From positions 62,001-126,000 of the forward strand of contig DASXVN010000005.1 in assembly GCA_036504235.1 (NCBI GenBank): a DNA stretch of 64,000 bases. Direction: 5' to 3'. The number at the start of each line of letters is the position of its first letter. Positions within the stretch are counted from its first letter, which is position 1. The position numbers were made by a program, and so were the translations under genes. The notes beneath the pieces are model-generated. The model saw only the letters and a list, made by a program, of their open reading frames with translations. It made no database searches and was not told the origin of the DNA. Origin of the DNA: Zipacnadum sp036504235. GTDB lineage: Bacteria > Armatimonadota > Zipacnadia > Zipacnadales > Zipacnadaceae. Below are positions 7,760 through 15,581 of this stretch, piece by piece.

Positions 7760-7873
7760 GGGCGCGTTTTGCGGAACGAAGTGGAGCAACACACGCCCGC
7801 TCGCTAGCTGGCAGGCAGCGAACGGGCGTGTGTGTCGGCGCAGACGCCGCCAAACGCGCCCCTACGGGGAGAC
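7756..7873. repeat. Palindromic repeat family A, variant copy, between converging genes
   Basis: The terminal inverted repeats GTAGGGGCGCGTTT (from 7756) and AAACGCGCCCCTAC (ending about 7872) are perfect over 14 bp. Inside are GCGGAAC near the left end and GGCGCAGACGCC near the right end, both shared with the 125-bp copies. A separate inner palindrome (ACACGCCCGCTCGC ... GCGAACGGGCGTGT) fills the centre. The hairpin ACGGGGA-gac-TCCCCGT follows directly. The repeat lies between the converging WbsX-like and Gfo/Idh/MocA genes. Confidence 0.78.
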
Positions 7874-7885
7874 TCCCCGTCCACC

Positions 7886-8917
7886 TCACACCTGCTCGGC
7901 GCAGCCGGTCACCTCGGAACGCCGCATGGCGTCTACTATGCGGATGCTCTCGGCGACCTGCTCCGGGGTGGTTATGTCCTCTTTCACCTGGCCCGTGACC
8001 CGCTGGTAGAAGAACTCCCAGTCGTAGTCGCCCGACTTGGTGGTCAGGGTGTGCGTCTCCAGGCGGTCCTCCGTTGACACGGTCACGAGCGGCGGCGGGT
8101 TGTCCTCGCGGGGGCGGGGGCCGGTGTCCAGGTAGGCCACGCCCTTGGTGCCGCACAGGGTGATCGAGTTGCGGTAGAAGTCCTTGCCGCCGACCACGAA
8201 GGAAGCGGCCAGCGTGGCGATCGCGCCGGACTGGTAGACGATGGTCATCGCGGCGTTGTCGGCGGTGGGGCGGTGGGTCTCCACCCGCGTGCTCTGGACC
8301 TGCACCGTGGCCGCCGGGCCGAAGATCTGCGACAGGGAGTTGAGCGGGTAGATGCCCAGCCGGAAGATCGGCGCCGCCGGGCAGAGCTTCTGGTCGTCGT
8401 ACCAGGTGCCATCCGGCTCCGTCTCCCCGTAGTAGACCCAGACCGTGGACAGGGCCATGGTCGGGTTCCCCAGGGTGCCGTCCTTCACGAGGTCCAGTAG
8501 CATCTGCAGGTCGGAGGCGGGCTTGGGGTTGGGCGAGTTCATGTGGACGACGCGGCCCATCTCGCGGGCGCGGTACAGAATCCGGCTGGCCTCCTCGGCG
8601 TCCAGCTCGAAGGGCTTGGTGGTCATGACGTCCTTGCCGGCGTCCAGGCAGCGGTCGAGGAACTTGGCCCGGCCGACCGGCCCGACGAACAGGCCGATGA
8701 CGTCAATCTCCGGGTCCTCCAGCAGGTCCTCGACGCGGCTGGTTCCCGGAAAGTCGGAGAATTCCGCGAGCCGCTCGGGGAGCAGGTCGCAGACCTTGGT
8801 GACCTCCACGAGCCCTTGCCCGAACTTGGGGACGATCTCCCGGATGATCCAGCGGCCGAAATGCAGGCCTACCACGCCCATCCGTAACGGCTTTATCTCT
8901 GCGCAACAACCAGGCAT
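7886..8917 (-). CDS. Gfo/Idh/MocA-family NAD(P)-dependent oxidoreductase
   Basis: This 343-residue protein has an N-terminal Rossmann fold starting at MGVVGLHFGRWII and a C-terminal alpha/beta domain typical of glucose-fructose oxidoreductase and inositol dehydrogenase relatives. The family lysine is K101 in VMTTKPFELD, where many members have EKP. The second signature reads RLGIYPLNSLSQIFG, the GIYxLN form of the GFOR-like subgroup. It probably oxidises or reduces a sugar or cyclitol, with the substrate unknown. The start is set by AAGGAGG 8 bases upstream. It runs in the same direction as a second, divergent member of the family 319 bases upstream, and each looks to have its own signals. 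Confidence 0.87.
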   Translation of the reverse strand: MPGCCAEIKPLRMGVVGLHFGRWIIREIVPKFGQGLVEVTKVCDLLPERLAEFSDFPGTSRVEDLLEDPEIDVIGLFVGPVGRAKFLDRCLDAGKDVMTTKPFELDAEEASRILYRAREMGRVVHMNSPNPKPASDLQMLLDLVKDGTLGNPTMALSTVWVYYGETEPDGTWYDDQKLCPAAPIFRLGIYPLNSLSQIFGPAATVQVQSTRVETHRPTADNAAMTIVYQSGAIATLAASFVVGGKDFYRNSITLCGTKGVAYLDTGPRPREDNPPPLVTVSTEDRLETHTLTTKSGDYDWEFFYQRVTGQVKEDITTPEQVAESIRIVDAMRRSEVTGCAEQV

Positions 8918-9082
8918 TGTGACTGCCTCCTTGGGGTATGATCGCCGCGAGCGGGGGATACGGCGCCTCGTCAGGCGGCGGCGGAAAGTGTCCAGCGGTT
9001 TTCGCTAGCGAACAGTTCGTCGCGCGGTGTGGTACACCTGCGGGGGGCTGGGCCCCCCCTACGGGGAAACATCGTCCTCTCC

Positions 9083-9162
9083 CTCCGTGGTCCCAGCCCC
9101 TCCCGTTCCGGGAGGGGTGCCCGAGGTCTGCCGAGGGCGGGGTGGGCCCGGGAACCACGGAG
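9083..9162. repeat. Palindromic repeat family B, copy 1
   Basis: Outer inverted ends CTCCGTGGT (9083-9091) and ACCACGGAG (9154-9162) flank a 52-bp core at 9095-9146. The core begins AGCCCCTCCC and contains the stem CCCCTCCCG/CGGGAGGGG. The core recurs in reverse orientation at 11927-11978 with a single mismatch, and in diverged form at 12016-12068. Confidence 0.8.
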
Positions 9163-9174
9163 CCTCGACCTCCT

Positions 9175-9214
9175 ACAAAACCAAGCAGCCCGGGATATCT
9201 CACCCGGGCCGCTT
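9175..9214 (-). terminator. Rho-independent terminator of the downstream-strand oxidoreductase
   Basis: Read on the minus strand, the stem AAGC-g-GCCCGGG ... CCCGGGC-t-GCTT (9183-9214) is followed by GGTTTTGT. It lies 22 bases after the stop of the Gfo/Idh/MocA gene that ends at 9237. Confidence 0.75.
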
Positions 9215-9236
9215 GTGGTTCACTTCGCATTGCGTC

Positions 9237-10250
9237 CTACTGGAGCCACTTGGGCAACTGCTCGGCCTTGCCGGAGGCGGCTGACTTCTCCGCGGTCTCC
9301 ATGATGGCGATGACGCGGGCCGCCTCCTCGGGCTTGACGGGCAGCTCTGCGCCGCGCAGCAAGTGCGCGCCCAGCGCCGGGTAGTAGTCCTCCCAGTTGC
9401 TGTCCTCATACTTGAGCAGGCCCTTGACCTTGACGCCGTCTACCTCGGTGTAGTAGTCAAAACCGGTGTCCCCGGAGACGGCCGCGCCCTTGGTGCCCAG
9501 GACCCGCCAGCGGGGCAGCGAGTGGTGGGCGATGCTGGAGAACTGCACGTTGGCGACCGCGCCGGAGGCGAAGCGGATGAAGGCCTGCACGTGGTCCTCG
9601 TTGGTCATCGTCTTCCAGACCAGCTTCTGGGTGACGCCGGTCACGCTCTGGATGTCCGGGCCCATGATCTGCAGCAGCCAGTCGAGGTAATGCGCGCCCC
9701 AGTCGTAGAAAGCGCCGCCGGAGATCTCCTTCTTGTCGCGCCACCAGCCGCGGGGGCCGCCGAAGCCGCCGCCCCACATCTCGATGCTAAAGACCTGCCC
9801 GAGCAGGCCCTTCTCGATGGCATGCTTGAGGGTCTTGAAGTCGCCATCCAGGCGGCGGTTGTGGAAGACGGTCAGCGTGACGCCGGCCTTGGTGGCCGCG
9901 TCAATCATGGACTTGGCCTCGGCGGTGGTGATGCACATGGGCTTTTCCAGGACGACGTGCTTGCCCGAGCGCAGGCACTGCAGGGCCACCGGCGCGTGCA
10001 TATTGTGGGGGAGGATGATCACGCACAGGTCCACGTTGGGGCTCTTGAGCAGCTCCTTCACGTCGGTGTAGGTCTCAATGCCGGGGAAGTCCTGCGCGGC
10101 GATCGGCAGGCGCTTGGCATCGGCGTCACAGACGGCGGTGATCTTCATGCCGGGGACGTCGTTGATCTGGGTGCCATGGAGTCGGCCCATGTTGAAGGCC
10201 CCTCCGTAACCGATCAGGGCGCAGCCGATCTGCTTTTTGGCGGTGGGCAT
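9237..10250 (-). CDS. Gfo/Idh/MocA-family oxidoreductase
   Basis: This 337-residue NAD(P)-dependent sugar or cyclitol oxidoreductase has an N-terminal Rossmann fold (CALIGYGGAFNMGRLHG). It carries the canonical EKP at residues 102-104 (VVLEKPMCITTAEAKSM) and the D-x-G-x-H-x-x-D signature in FYDWGAHYLDWLLQ. It keeps all usual catalytic motifs, unlike the homologue at 7886-8917, so it is likely an active dehydrogenase. The start at 10250 (MPTAKKQIG) has GAGGAG upstream; longer in-frame starts lack conservation. A promoter sits 68 bases upstream (10318-10346) and a terminator follows the stop, so it looks monocistronic. Confidence 0.9.
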   Translation of the reverse strand: MPTAKKQIGCALIGYGGAFNMGRLHGTQINDVPGMKITAVCDADAKRLPIAAQDFPGIETYTDVKELLKSPNVDLCVIILPHNMHAPVALQCLRSGKHVVLEKPMCITTAEAKSMIDAATKAGVTLTVFHNRRLDGDFKTLKHAIEKGLLGQVFSIEMWGGGFGGPRGWWRDKKEISGGAFYDWGAHYLDWLLQIMGPDIQSVTGVTQKLVWKTMTNEDHVQAFIRFASGAVANVQFSSIAHHSLPRWRVLGTKGAAVSGDTGFDYYTEVDGVKVKGLLKYEDSNWEDYYPALGAHLLRGAELPVKPEEAARVIAIMETAEKSAASGKAEQLPKWLQ

Positions 10251-10317
10251 CAGGGTTCTCCTCGTAGTCAAAAGATGGTGAGGCGCGCGGCGACCGGCGG
10301 CCCGTCGCACGGGGCGC

Positions 10318-10346
10318 ATTCTACTACACCCGCGTCGCCGGGACAA
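10318..10346 (-). promoter_or_regulatory. Sigma-70-like promoter for the Gfo/Idh/MocA gene
   Basis: On the minus strand TTGTCC (10341-10346) is separated by exactly 17 bases from TAGAAT (10318-10323). The -10 box lies 68 bases before the ATG at 10250. Confidence 0.6.
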
Positions 10347-10409
10347 CTACCGCCGGGGGCGGGTGAACAGGAGCCGGGGAGAGAAGGTCAAGAGAGCCAA
10401 GTGAGGCGT

Positions 10410-11006
10410 ATGCGAGGGACTGACCGGAGAGGACGGGTACCGGCCGGCGGGCTGCTGCTGGCGCTAGTGCTGGCGAGCTGGCTGAACGGCTGCTCGCGCC
10501 CGGCGGTTCCCGCGCCCGAGCCGGTGAAAGGAGTCACGACGATGAACTGGAGCCTGACCAGCACCGCCTTTGCTAACGGGGCGCGGATCCCCGACCGCTA
10601 CGCCGTCCGGGGGGAGGGCGTTTCGCCGCCGCTGACCTGGACCGCGCCCCCGGCGGGGACCCGGGAGCTGGCGCTGATCTGCGTGGACCCGGACGCCCCG
10701 CGGGGCGACTTCATCCACTGGGTCCTGTACGGTCTCGGGCCCACGGTGACCAGCCTGCCGGAGGCGCTGCCCCCCTCGCGGCAGGTCGGCGAGCCGGTCT
10801 GCGTGCAGGGCATGAACAGCGCCGGCCAGATCGGCTACACGGCGCCCGCCCCGCCCCCCGGGACCGCGCACCGCTACCAGTTCACTCTCTACGCGGTGGA
10901 TGCCCCCCTGGACCTGGCGCCCGGAGCGGACGAATCAGGCCTGCGCGCGGCCCTGCGGGGCAAGCTCCTCGGCCAGACCACGCTGGAAGGGACCTATTCG
11001 CGCTAG
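10410..11006 (+). CDS. PEBP / YbhB-YbcL family lipoprotein
   Basis: This 198-residue phosphatidylethanolamine-binding-protein (Raf-kinase-inhibitor-like) family member has an N-terminal lipoprotein signal (LLLALVLASWLNGC, lipobox LNGC, C28). The PEBP core begins at FANGARIPDRYAVRGEGVSPPLTW and has LICVDPDAPRGDFIHWVLYGL (the DPDAP and HWV motifs) and YQFTLYAVDAPL. Bacterial members bind small anions or phosphate-containing ligands; the physiological role is poorly defined. Here the protein would be anchored on the outer face of the cytoplasmic membrane or in the periplasm. The ATG at 10410 keeps the lipobox; a start at 10542 would lose it. It converges with htpX, with only 4 bases between the stops. 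Confidence 0.85.
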   Translation: MRGTDRRGRVPAGGLLLALVLASWLNGCSRPAVPAPEPVKGVTTMNWSLTSTAFANGARIPDRYAVRGEGVSPPLTWTAPPAGTRELALICVDPDAPRGDFIHWVLYGLGPTVTSLPEALPPSRQVGEPVCVQGMNSAGQIGYTAPAPPPGTAHRYQFTLYAVDAPLDLAPGADESGLRAALRGKLLGQTTLEGTYSR

Positions 11007-11010
11007 CCGG

Positions 11011-11841
11011 CTAGCCGCGGGCCATGCGTTCCAGGCGGTCAATGCGCGCCTGAATCGGCGGGTGCGTGCTGAACAGTCCGGCCAGCCAGTTGCCGCGCAG
11101 CGGGTTCACGATGAATAGGTGGCTGCTGTTGGGGTCGGCTCCCGCCAGGGGCACCTGCTGCACGCCCGCCTCGAGCTTGGCCAGCGCATGCGCCAGACCC
11201 AGCGGATTACCGGTGAGCGCCGCGCCGGCCGCGTCGGCCTGATATTCGCGCGAGCGGGAGATGGCCATGCGGATGAGCACCGCCGCAATCGGCGCGAAGA
11301 TGAGCGTCAGCAGGGCGCCCAGACCCCCGCCTTCCCGGTCGCGCCCTCCGCCGAAGAAGAAGGCCATCCGGGCGATGATCATCAGCGCGCCCGCCAGGGT
11401 GGCGGCAATCGCGCTGATCAGGATGTCGCGGTTGCTCACGTGGGACAACTCGTGCGCCAGGACGCCCTCCAGCTCCGGCTGATCCAGCATTCCCACAATC
11501 CCCTGCGTGACCACGACCACCGCGTGTTCGGGGTCCCGGCCGGTGGCGAAAGCGTTGGGGGAGGGGTCGGGGATCAGGAACAGGCGCGGCATGGGTAACT
11601 GCGCCCGGTCCGCGAGGCGGCGCACGATCCCGTATAGCTCCGGGGCCTGGTCCGGGGTGAGCGGCTGGGCCCGGTACGTGGCCAGCACAATCCTATCTGA
11701 GAACCAGTAGCTGGCCATGTTCATCACGGCCGCGAGCCCCAGGGCTATCCACATCCCCTGTTGTCCCCCGACCCAGTACCCGACCAGCAAGAACAGGCCG
11801 GTCATGATCCCCATGAGGAGTACCGTCTTAAGCGTGTTCAT
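11011..11841 (-). CDS. htpX: HtpX-like M48B membrane zinc metalloprotease
   Basis: This 276-residue membrane protease degrades misfolded membrane proteins as part of quality control. Two N-terminal hydrophobic segments (about residues 5-23 and 28-46) precede the zinc site H130-E131-L-S-H134 (VLAHELSHVSNRD) and the third ligand E199 in SRSREYQADAAGA. Two more hydrophobic stretches lie between (about 141-163 and 174-193). The C-terminal FSTHPPIQARIDRLERMA is typical of the family. Length matches E. coli HtpX (about 290). The catalytic residues are intact. It is transcribed away from a pair of family B repeats. Confidence 0.95.
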   Translation of the reverse strand: MNTLKTVLLMGIMTGLFLLVGYWVGGQQGMWIALGLAAVMNMASYWFSDRIVLATYRAQPLTPDQAPELYGIVRRLADRAQLPMPRLFLIPDPSPNAFATGRDPEHAVVVVTQGIVGMLDQPELEGVLAHELSHVSNRDILISAIAATLAGALMIIARMAFFFGGGRDREGGGLGALLTLIFAPIAAVLIRMAISRSREYQADAAGAALTGNPLGLAHALAKLEAGVQQVPLAGADPNSSHLFIVNPLRGNWLAGLFSTHPPIQARIDRLERMARG

Positions 11842-11926
11842 CGAGGCGCCTCTCTAAGCTGCGAGTGAGGACGGGTTACTCTTCCTAGAAACGCTGTCGG
11901 CGCGCGGCAAGTTTCCGGAGGAACGG

Positions 11927-11978
11927 CCCACCCCGCCCTCGGCAGACCTCGGGCACCCCTCCCGGTACGGGAGGGGCT
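11927..11978. repeat. Palindromic repeat family B, copy 2 (inverted)
   Basis: This 52-bp segment is the reverse complement of 9095-9146 with one mismatch. It starts CCCACCCCGCCCTC and ends GGGAGGGGCT. It lies upstream of htpX. Confidence 0.82.
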
Positions 11979-12015
11979 GAGGGCGGGTTAGCGAAGGCTG
12001 GTGAAATGATCCGAA

Positions 12016-12068
12016 AGCCCCTCCCCTTTAGGGAGGGGTACGCGGCTGTCTGCAGCCGCGGGGGTGGG
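12016..12068. repeat. Palindromic repeat family B, copy 3 (diverged)
   Basis: It begins AGCCCCTCCCC and contains the stem CCCCTCCC/GGGAGGGG. It keeps the ending GGGGGTGGGCC, but the middle differs from copies 1 and 2 and has its own palindrome (CGGCTGtctgCAGCCG). Confidence 0.7.
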
Positions 12069-12123
12069 CCGGCACGTCGCCCGACTCAGCCCTCCCCGCA
12101 GAGAGCTGGTCTGCGTCACTGGC

Positions 12124-13419
12124 CTACTCGCCCCGCGGGTGGGCGCTCGGCGGGGTTTCCTCCGGCCGAGCCGCCGCCGGCGGGGGCGGCGCGGGGGGCA
12201 GGGGCGCTTTCGTCGTGTCGAAGCGGTTGCCCCAGTCCACCTTCGCCGTGACCTGCATCAGCACCGCCAGCGTCAGGATCGACGCGATGGTGATCGCCAG
12301 ACCGGTGTAGCCCTTGAAGAAGAACGAGTAGCTGAAGACTACCAGGAACAGAATCTGCGCCGGGAGCGCCACCCGCAGGGCGAACCGGCGGCCGACGGCG
12401 CGGATCAGGTAGCTGATCACCAGGACCACCGACATCGCCGCGCAGATCAGGAAGGTCAGCGTGAAGTCCAGATGGTCGGCCAGGTAGGCCATCAGCAGGT
12501 GGAACGAGAAGAAGCCGGCTCCCACAAAGAAATAGTGCATGGGGTGGAGATTCTGGCCCCACATCATCCCCATGATGACGATCACGGCGATGAAGAACAG
12601 TAGCCCCACCGGCGCGAAGAAGGCAATGCGCGCCGCCGTCGGCCCGGCCTGGAGCTTGTCCGGCACCTCGATGCCGATGTGGTAGCTGGAGAGCTGACTG
12701 GTGTAGGCCCAGGTGAGTTGCGCGCCGCTGGAGGTCTCCTGCTTCTCGGTGGGCGAGATGGCCTCAGGCGGGAAGTCGTAGCGCTGGAAGTTGGTGTCGG
12801 CCACCAGCTTGAAGTTCTTCACCTGCGTGACGCCCTCGCCGAAGATGTACCCCCAGGTGTCCATCCCGTTGGTGCGGTAGTGGACCTTGACCTGGGTCTC
12901 CCGACCGGGAGGCATCGCCACCGACTTGACCAGCCCCTGCGGCGTGTTCCCGTCCATCGAGGCTTCCTGCCCCGCTACGTTGAAGCTGAACTGGTCGTAG
13001 CTGGCCGCGCCTTGCGCCGGATAGCTGAAGGTGGCCCACAGCACCGGCTTGTTCGTGAAGTCGTGCTTGAGGGTGTAGGTGGCGTCGAATTCCACCTGGT
13101 AGGTCCGGTACCACATCAGGCCCTTGCGGCGGGGATCGTAGCGCAGTGACACCTTGATGTCCGTAGCCTCGGGCGTCAGGGCGTGGTTGGCGGTCTTGGT
13201 CTGGAGGTTGCCTTGGCCGTCGCGCGCCTCCGTGGTCTCCTGGAGGACGAAGGTCGGCGCCCGCTGCTGCAGCCGCGTGCCCCACAGCCCCTCCACCTGC
13301 GTGCGGAGCTTGCTCCCGCTGTCCTCCGAGCGCTGATAAACGCTCGCCCCCAGAATGGCCCAGGCGACGGCCGCTCCGAGGTAAATCACGATGATGCCCG
13401 CCAGATAACGTGGTCGCAT
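12124..13419 (-). CDS. CreD-like inner membrane protein with proline-rich tail
   Basis: This 431-residue protein has an N-terminal membrane anchor (about 5-25), a large extracytoplasmic beta-rich domain to about 250, then five or six membrane helices. These include VGLLFFIAVIVIMGMMWGQNLHPMHYFFVGAGFFSFHLLMAYLADHLDFTLTF split over two segments, ending about 395. A Pro/Ala tail (APLPPAPPPPAAARPEE) closes the protein. The HPMHYFFVG...FHLLMAYLADHLDF pattern resembles CreD, a membrane protein linked to envelope stress and the CreBC system in enterobacteria. No creBC genes are nearby, so the function is inferred only. AGGAGG lies 8 bases before the ATG at 13419. The protein at 24317-25681 has the same plan. 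Confidence 0.7.
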   Translation of the reverse strand: MRPRYLAGIIVIYLGAAVAWAILGASVYQRSEDSGSKLRTQVEGLWGTRLQQRAPTFVLQETTEARDGQGNLQTKTANHALTPEATDIKVSLRYDPRRKGLMWYRTYQVEFDATYTLKHDFTNKPVLWATFSYPAQGAASYDQFSFNVAGQEASMDGNTPQGLVKSVAMPPGRETQVKVHYRTNGMDTWGYIFGEGVTQVKNFKLVADTNFQRYDFPPEAISPTEKQETSSGAQLTWAYTSQLSSYHIGIEVPDKLQAGPTAARIAFFAPVGLLFFIAVIVIMGMMWGQNLHPMHYFFVGAGFFSFHLLMAYLADHLDFTLTFLICAAMSVVLVISYLIRAVGRRFALRVALPAQILFLVVFSYSFFFKGYTGLAITIASILTLAVLMQVTAKVDWGNRFDTTKAPLPPAPPPPAAARPEETPPSAHPRGE

Positions 13420-13476
13420 GCCAAACGCCTCCTGGGCTAGGGCTGACGGCTTCTTTGGTAGCGAACGCCCGGCGGT

Positions 13477-13519
13477 GGGGGGAGGTTCCCCGGGAAGGTA
13501 TCCTCCCCCCTCCGGGGAA
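13477..13519. promoter_or_regulatory. Alternative hairpins in a divergent promoter region
   Basis: GGGGGGAGG (13477-13485) pairs perfectly with CCTCCCCCC (13502-13510). An overlapping pair, TTCCCCGG (13486-13493) and CCGGGGAA (13512-13519), is also perfect. The two stems cannot form at once. The element sits between the divergent starts at 13419 and 13561 and may be an operator or a leader RNA switch; its role is unknown. Confidence 0.4.
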
Positions 13520-13560
13520 TATCCGCGCGACTTGTCCGACCACCCCGGGAGGCGCCGACT

Positions 13561-15456
13561 ATGATTGACCTTTCCGCCGAGCTTCAGGAGCAACGTCGCG
13601 ACCGGTATCTTGCGCTCAGCCGGGAGGCCAACTTCCCGCGCTTTACGGCTGCCGGCGAATGGCGCGGGCCCGGGGGGACGCCTAGCTCCCGGGAGCGCAT
13701 GTGGCACTGTCTGGCCTTCCTGGGCGGCGAGCCCCACATGGTGGAGTTGGCCAACCGCATCGTGGAGACCAACGCCGACGACTCGGGCGATTTCACCCTC
13801 TACACCTGTCTGTTGCTGCTCAAGCTGCACGAGGACCGGCTCACCCCCGCCGCGCGGGAGCTCTTGGAGAGTCGGATCAGCGCTTATGTCGAGCACTCCT
13901 CCGACCACCTGTACCGTTACACCGAGAACTGCGCGGCGCTGAACGCCTGGGGGCTATTCGAGGTTGCCCGGCGGCGCGGCGAGACGCGGTACGCGGACCG
14001 AGCCGCCGAGTGGCTGGAGGACCTCTGGCTCCAGCGCCGGCGCGACGGGGTCAGTGAGGAGTTTCTCAGCGTCAACTACGCGCCGGTCTACATGACCGGG
14101 ATTGCCTCCTTGGCCCGCTGGGTGGAGGACCCCGTCTGCCGCAACCTGGCCGAGCAGGTGGAAGCGCGGCTGTGGCTGGAGCTGGCCTCCGCCTGGCATC
14201 CCGAGTTGCAGTTCTCCGCGGGGGCCTCGGGGCGCAGCTACACCTACTGCAGCATGTCTTACGCGCCGGCGCTCAACGGGCTGGTCTGGATCGCCCTGGG
14301 CCCGGAAGCCTCCCCCGCGCCGATGGACCTGGGCGTCTTCTCCGGCGACCGGGGCCTCTTCGACGTTGGCGACCAGCCGTTCATCGAGGGCGGCATCAAT
14401 ATCTGGAACGCCGCGGTGCCCTTCCAGGTGCCGCCGGAGGCAGCGGAGTTGTTCGCCGCCAAGCCCTATCCCTGGGCCATGAGCGGCTCGGTACACCTGC
14501 CGGGCTACCGCGAGAACGAACTGGCCCCGCCGGGGACCGACGTGACCGCCCTGGGTGGCTGGTGGGCCGAGCCAGGGCGGGGGTATCTGCCGGGGACCAT
14601 CCTCCATCCGGGCGGTCGGGCGGTGCTGTCCACCTACTTGACCGAGGACTGGGGCCTGGGCGCCTCCAGCCGGATTCTCTTCAGCCAGTGCGACTTCTGC
14701 CATGCGATCTGGCGGCGAGAAGTCCCTGCGGCGGCAGCCTCGTCGCTGGAGACGCTGCTGGCCCGCCGGACCCTGTATACCCGCTACGTGGTCAACGATC
14801 AGGTGGAAGAGAAGCTAGGCGGCAATCGCCTGGACCTGGTTGCCGAGCAGGGCCGGGGCGGTTGCCTGCAGAGCGGCCCCCTGGCGGTCGCCTGGTACAA
14901 CGGGGGAGACGTCCCCACCACCGGGGTCAGCCGCCTGCGGACCTGCGCCCTGATCCCGGAGCACTTCAGCCGCCTGGACGAGGTCTGGCTGGGCGACCAG
15001 CCGCTGGCGGACCTCACCGGCAGCAGCGAGGAAGAGGAATGGGTGTTCCTGCGCGACGGGATCACCTACCTGGGCCTCCGGCCGCTGCGCCTGACCAACC
15101 ACGGCCGCGGACCAGTCGTCTCCGTGGAGCGCGTGGGGCAGTTCCGGGTGGTCTCCTTCGCTAACTACCAGGGCGAGCCGCGCGACTTTCTCGGCGCGGA
15201 GCTACGCCAGACCTGCGGCGGGCTCGCCTTGTGCATAGGGTCCGAGCGCGAGTGGGGAGATTTCGAGGCCTTTCGCACGGCCTGTCGTCCACTAGAACTG
15301 TCCGACACCCGCTATGAGAGCCAGCGCCGGCTGGTGTGTCGCTGGGGCGAGTGGGAAGCTGACGTCCTGTGGGACATGCAGACGGAGGAGATCAAGCGCG
15401 CCACGCGAAATGGAATACCGCTGGACGAACCGTTCCTGCAGTACGGCCCCGCCTGA
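13561..15456 (+). CDS. Large uncharacterised protein, probable helical-toroid carbohydrate-active enzyme
   Basis: I do not recognise a definite family for this 631-residue protein. The N-terminal half (about 1-250) is built of helical pairs with aromatic-rich turns (YTENCAALNAWGLFEVARRRG, FSAGASGRSYTYCSMSYAPALNG), reminiscent of (alpha/alpha)6 toroids found in polysaccharide lyases and glycosidases. The C-terminal half is beta-rich (around SVERVGQFRVVSFANYQGEP and YESQRRLVCRWGEWEADVLWD), like the beta-sandwich that follows such toroids. There is no signal peptide, so it is cytoplasmic. GGAGG lies 8 bases before the ATG. The fold assignment is inference from sequence texture only; no catalytic residues can be named. 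Confidence 0.6.
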   Translation: MIDLSAELQEQRRDRYLALSREANFPRFTAAGEWRGPGGTPSSRERMWHCLAFLGGEPHMVELANRIVETNADDSGDFTLYTCLLLLKLHEDRLTPAARELLESRISAYVEHSSDHLYRYTENCAALNAWGLFEVARRRGETRYADRAAEWLEDLWLQRRRDGVSEEFLSVNYAPVYMTGIASLARWVEDPVCRNLAEQVEARLWLELASAWHPELQFSAGASGRSYTYCSMSYAPALNGLVWIALGPEASPAPMDLGVFSGDRGLFDVGDQPFIEGGINIWNAAVPFQVPPEAAELFAAKPYPWAMSGSVHLPGYRENELAPPGTDVTALGGWWAEPGRGYLPGTILHPGGRAVLSTYLTEDWGLGASSRILFSQCDFCHAIWRREVPAAAASSLETLLARRTLYTRYVVNDQVEEKLGGNRLDLVAEQGRGGCLQSGPLAVAWYNGGDVPTTGVSRLRTCALIPEHFSRLDEVWLGDQPLADLTGSSEEEEWVFLRDGITYLGLRPLRLTNHGRGPVVSVERVGQFRVVSFANYQGEPRDFLGAELRQTCGGLALCIGSEREWGDFEAFRTACRPLELSDTRYESQRRLVCRWGEWEADVLWDMQTEEIKRATRNGIPLDEPFLQYGPA

Positions 15457-15581
15457 GGGAGTACCCGCGGGGACTGATGCAGACAGGCCTGCCCTAACTT
15501 GCGTTGCTCTCGTCATCGTTGGAGTATTTCAGCTTTGCGCAGTATCTGCGACGGGTTGACTCCTGGGGGAGGCGATGGGGC

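Larger units (their letters stand above)
8918..9236. other. 319-bp gap with palindrome, repeat and terminator
   Basis: No gene is seen in this gap. It contains a perfect 12-bp palindrome (TTCGCTAGCGAA, 9001-9012) that could be an operator for the gene starting at 8917. It also holds a tight GC hairpin (GGGGGGC-tgg-GCCCCCC, about 9043-9059), a family B repeat at 9083-9162 and a minus-strand terminator at 9175-9214. Confidence 0.6.

Noticed and set aside
9001..9012. TTCGCTAGCGAA as a LacI-type operator
   Set aside because: LacI-family sites centre on CG; this one centres on TA. It is kept only as a palindrome of unknown role.
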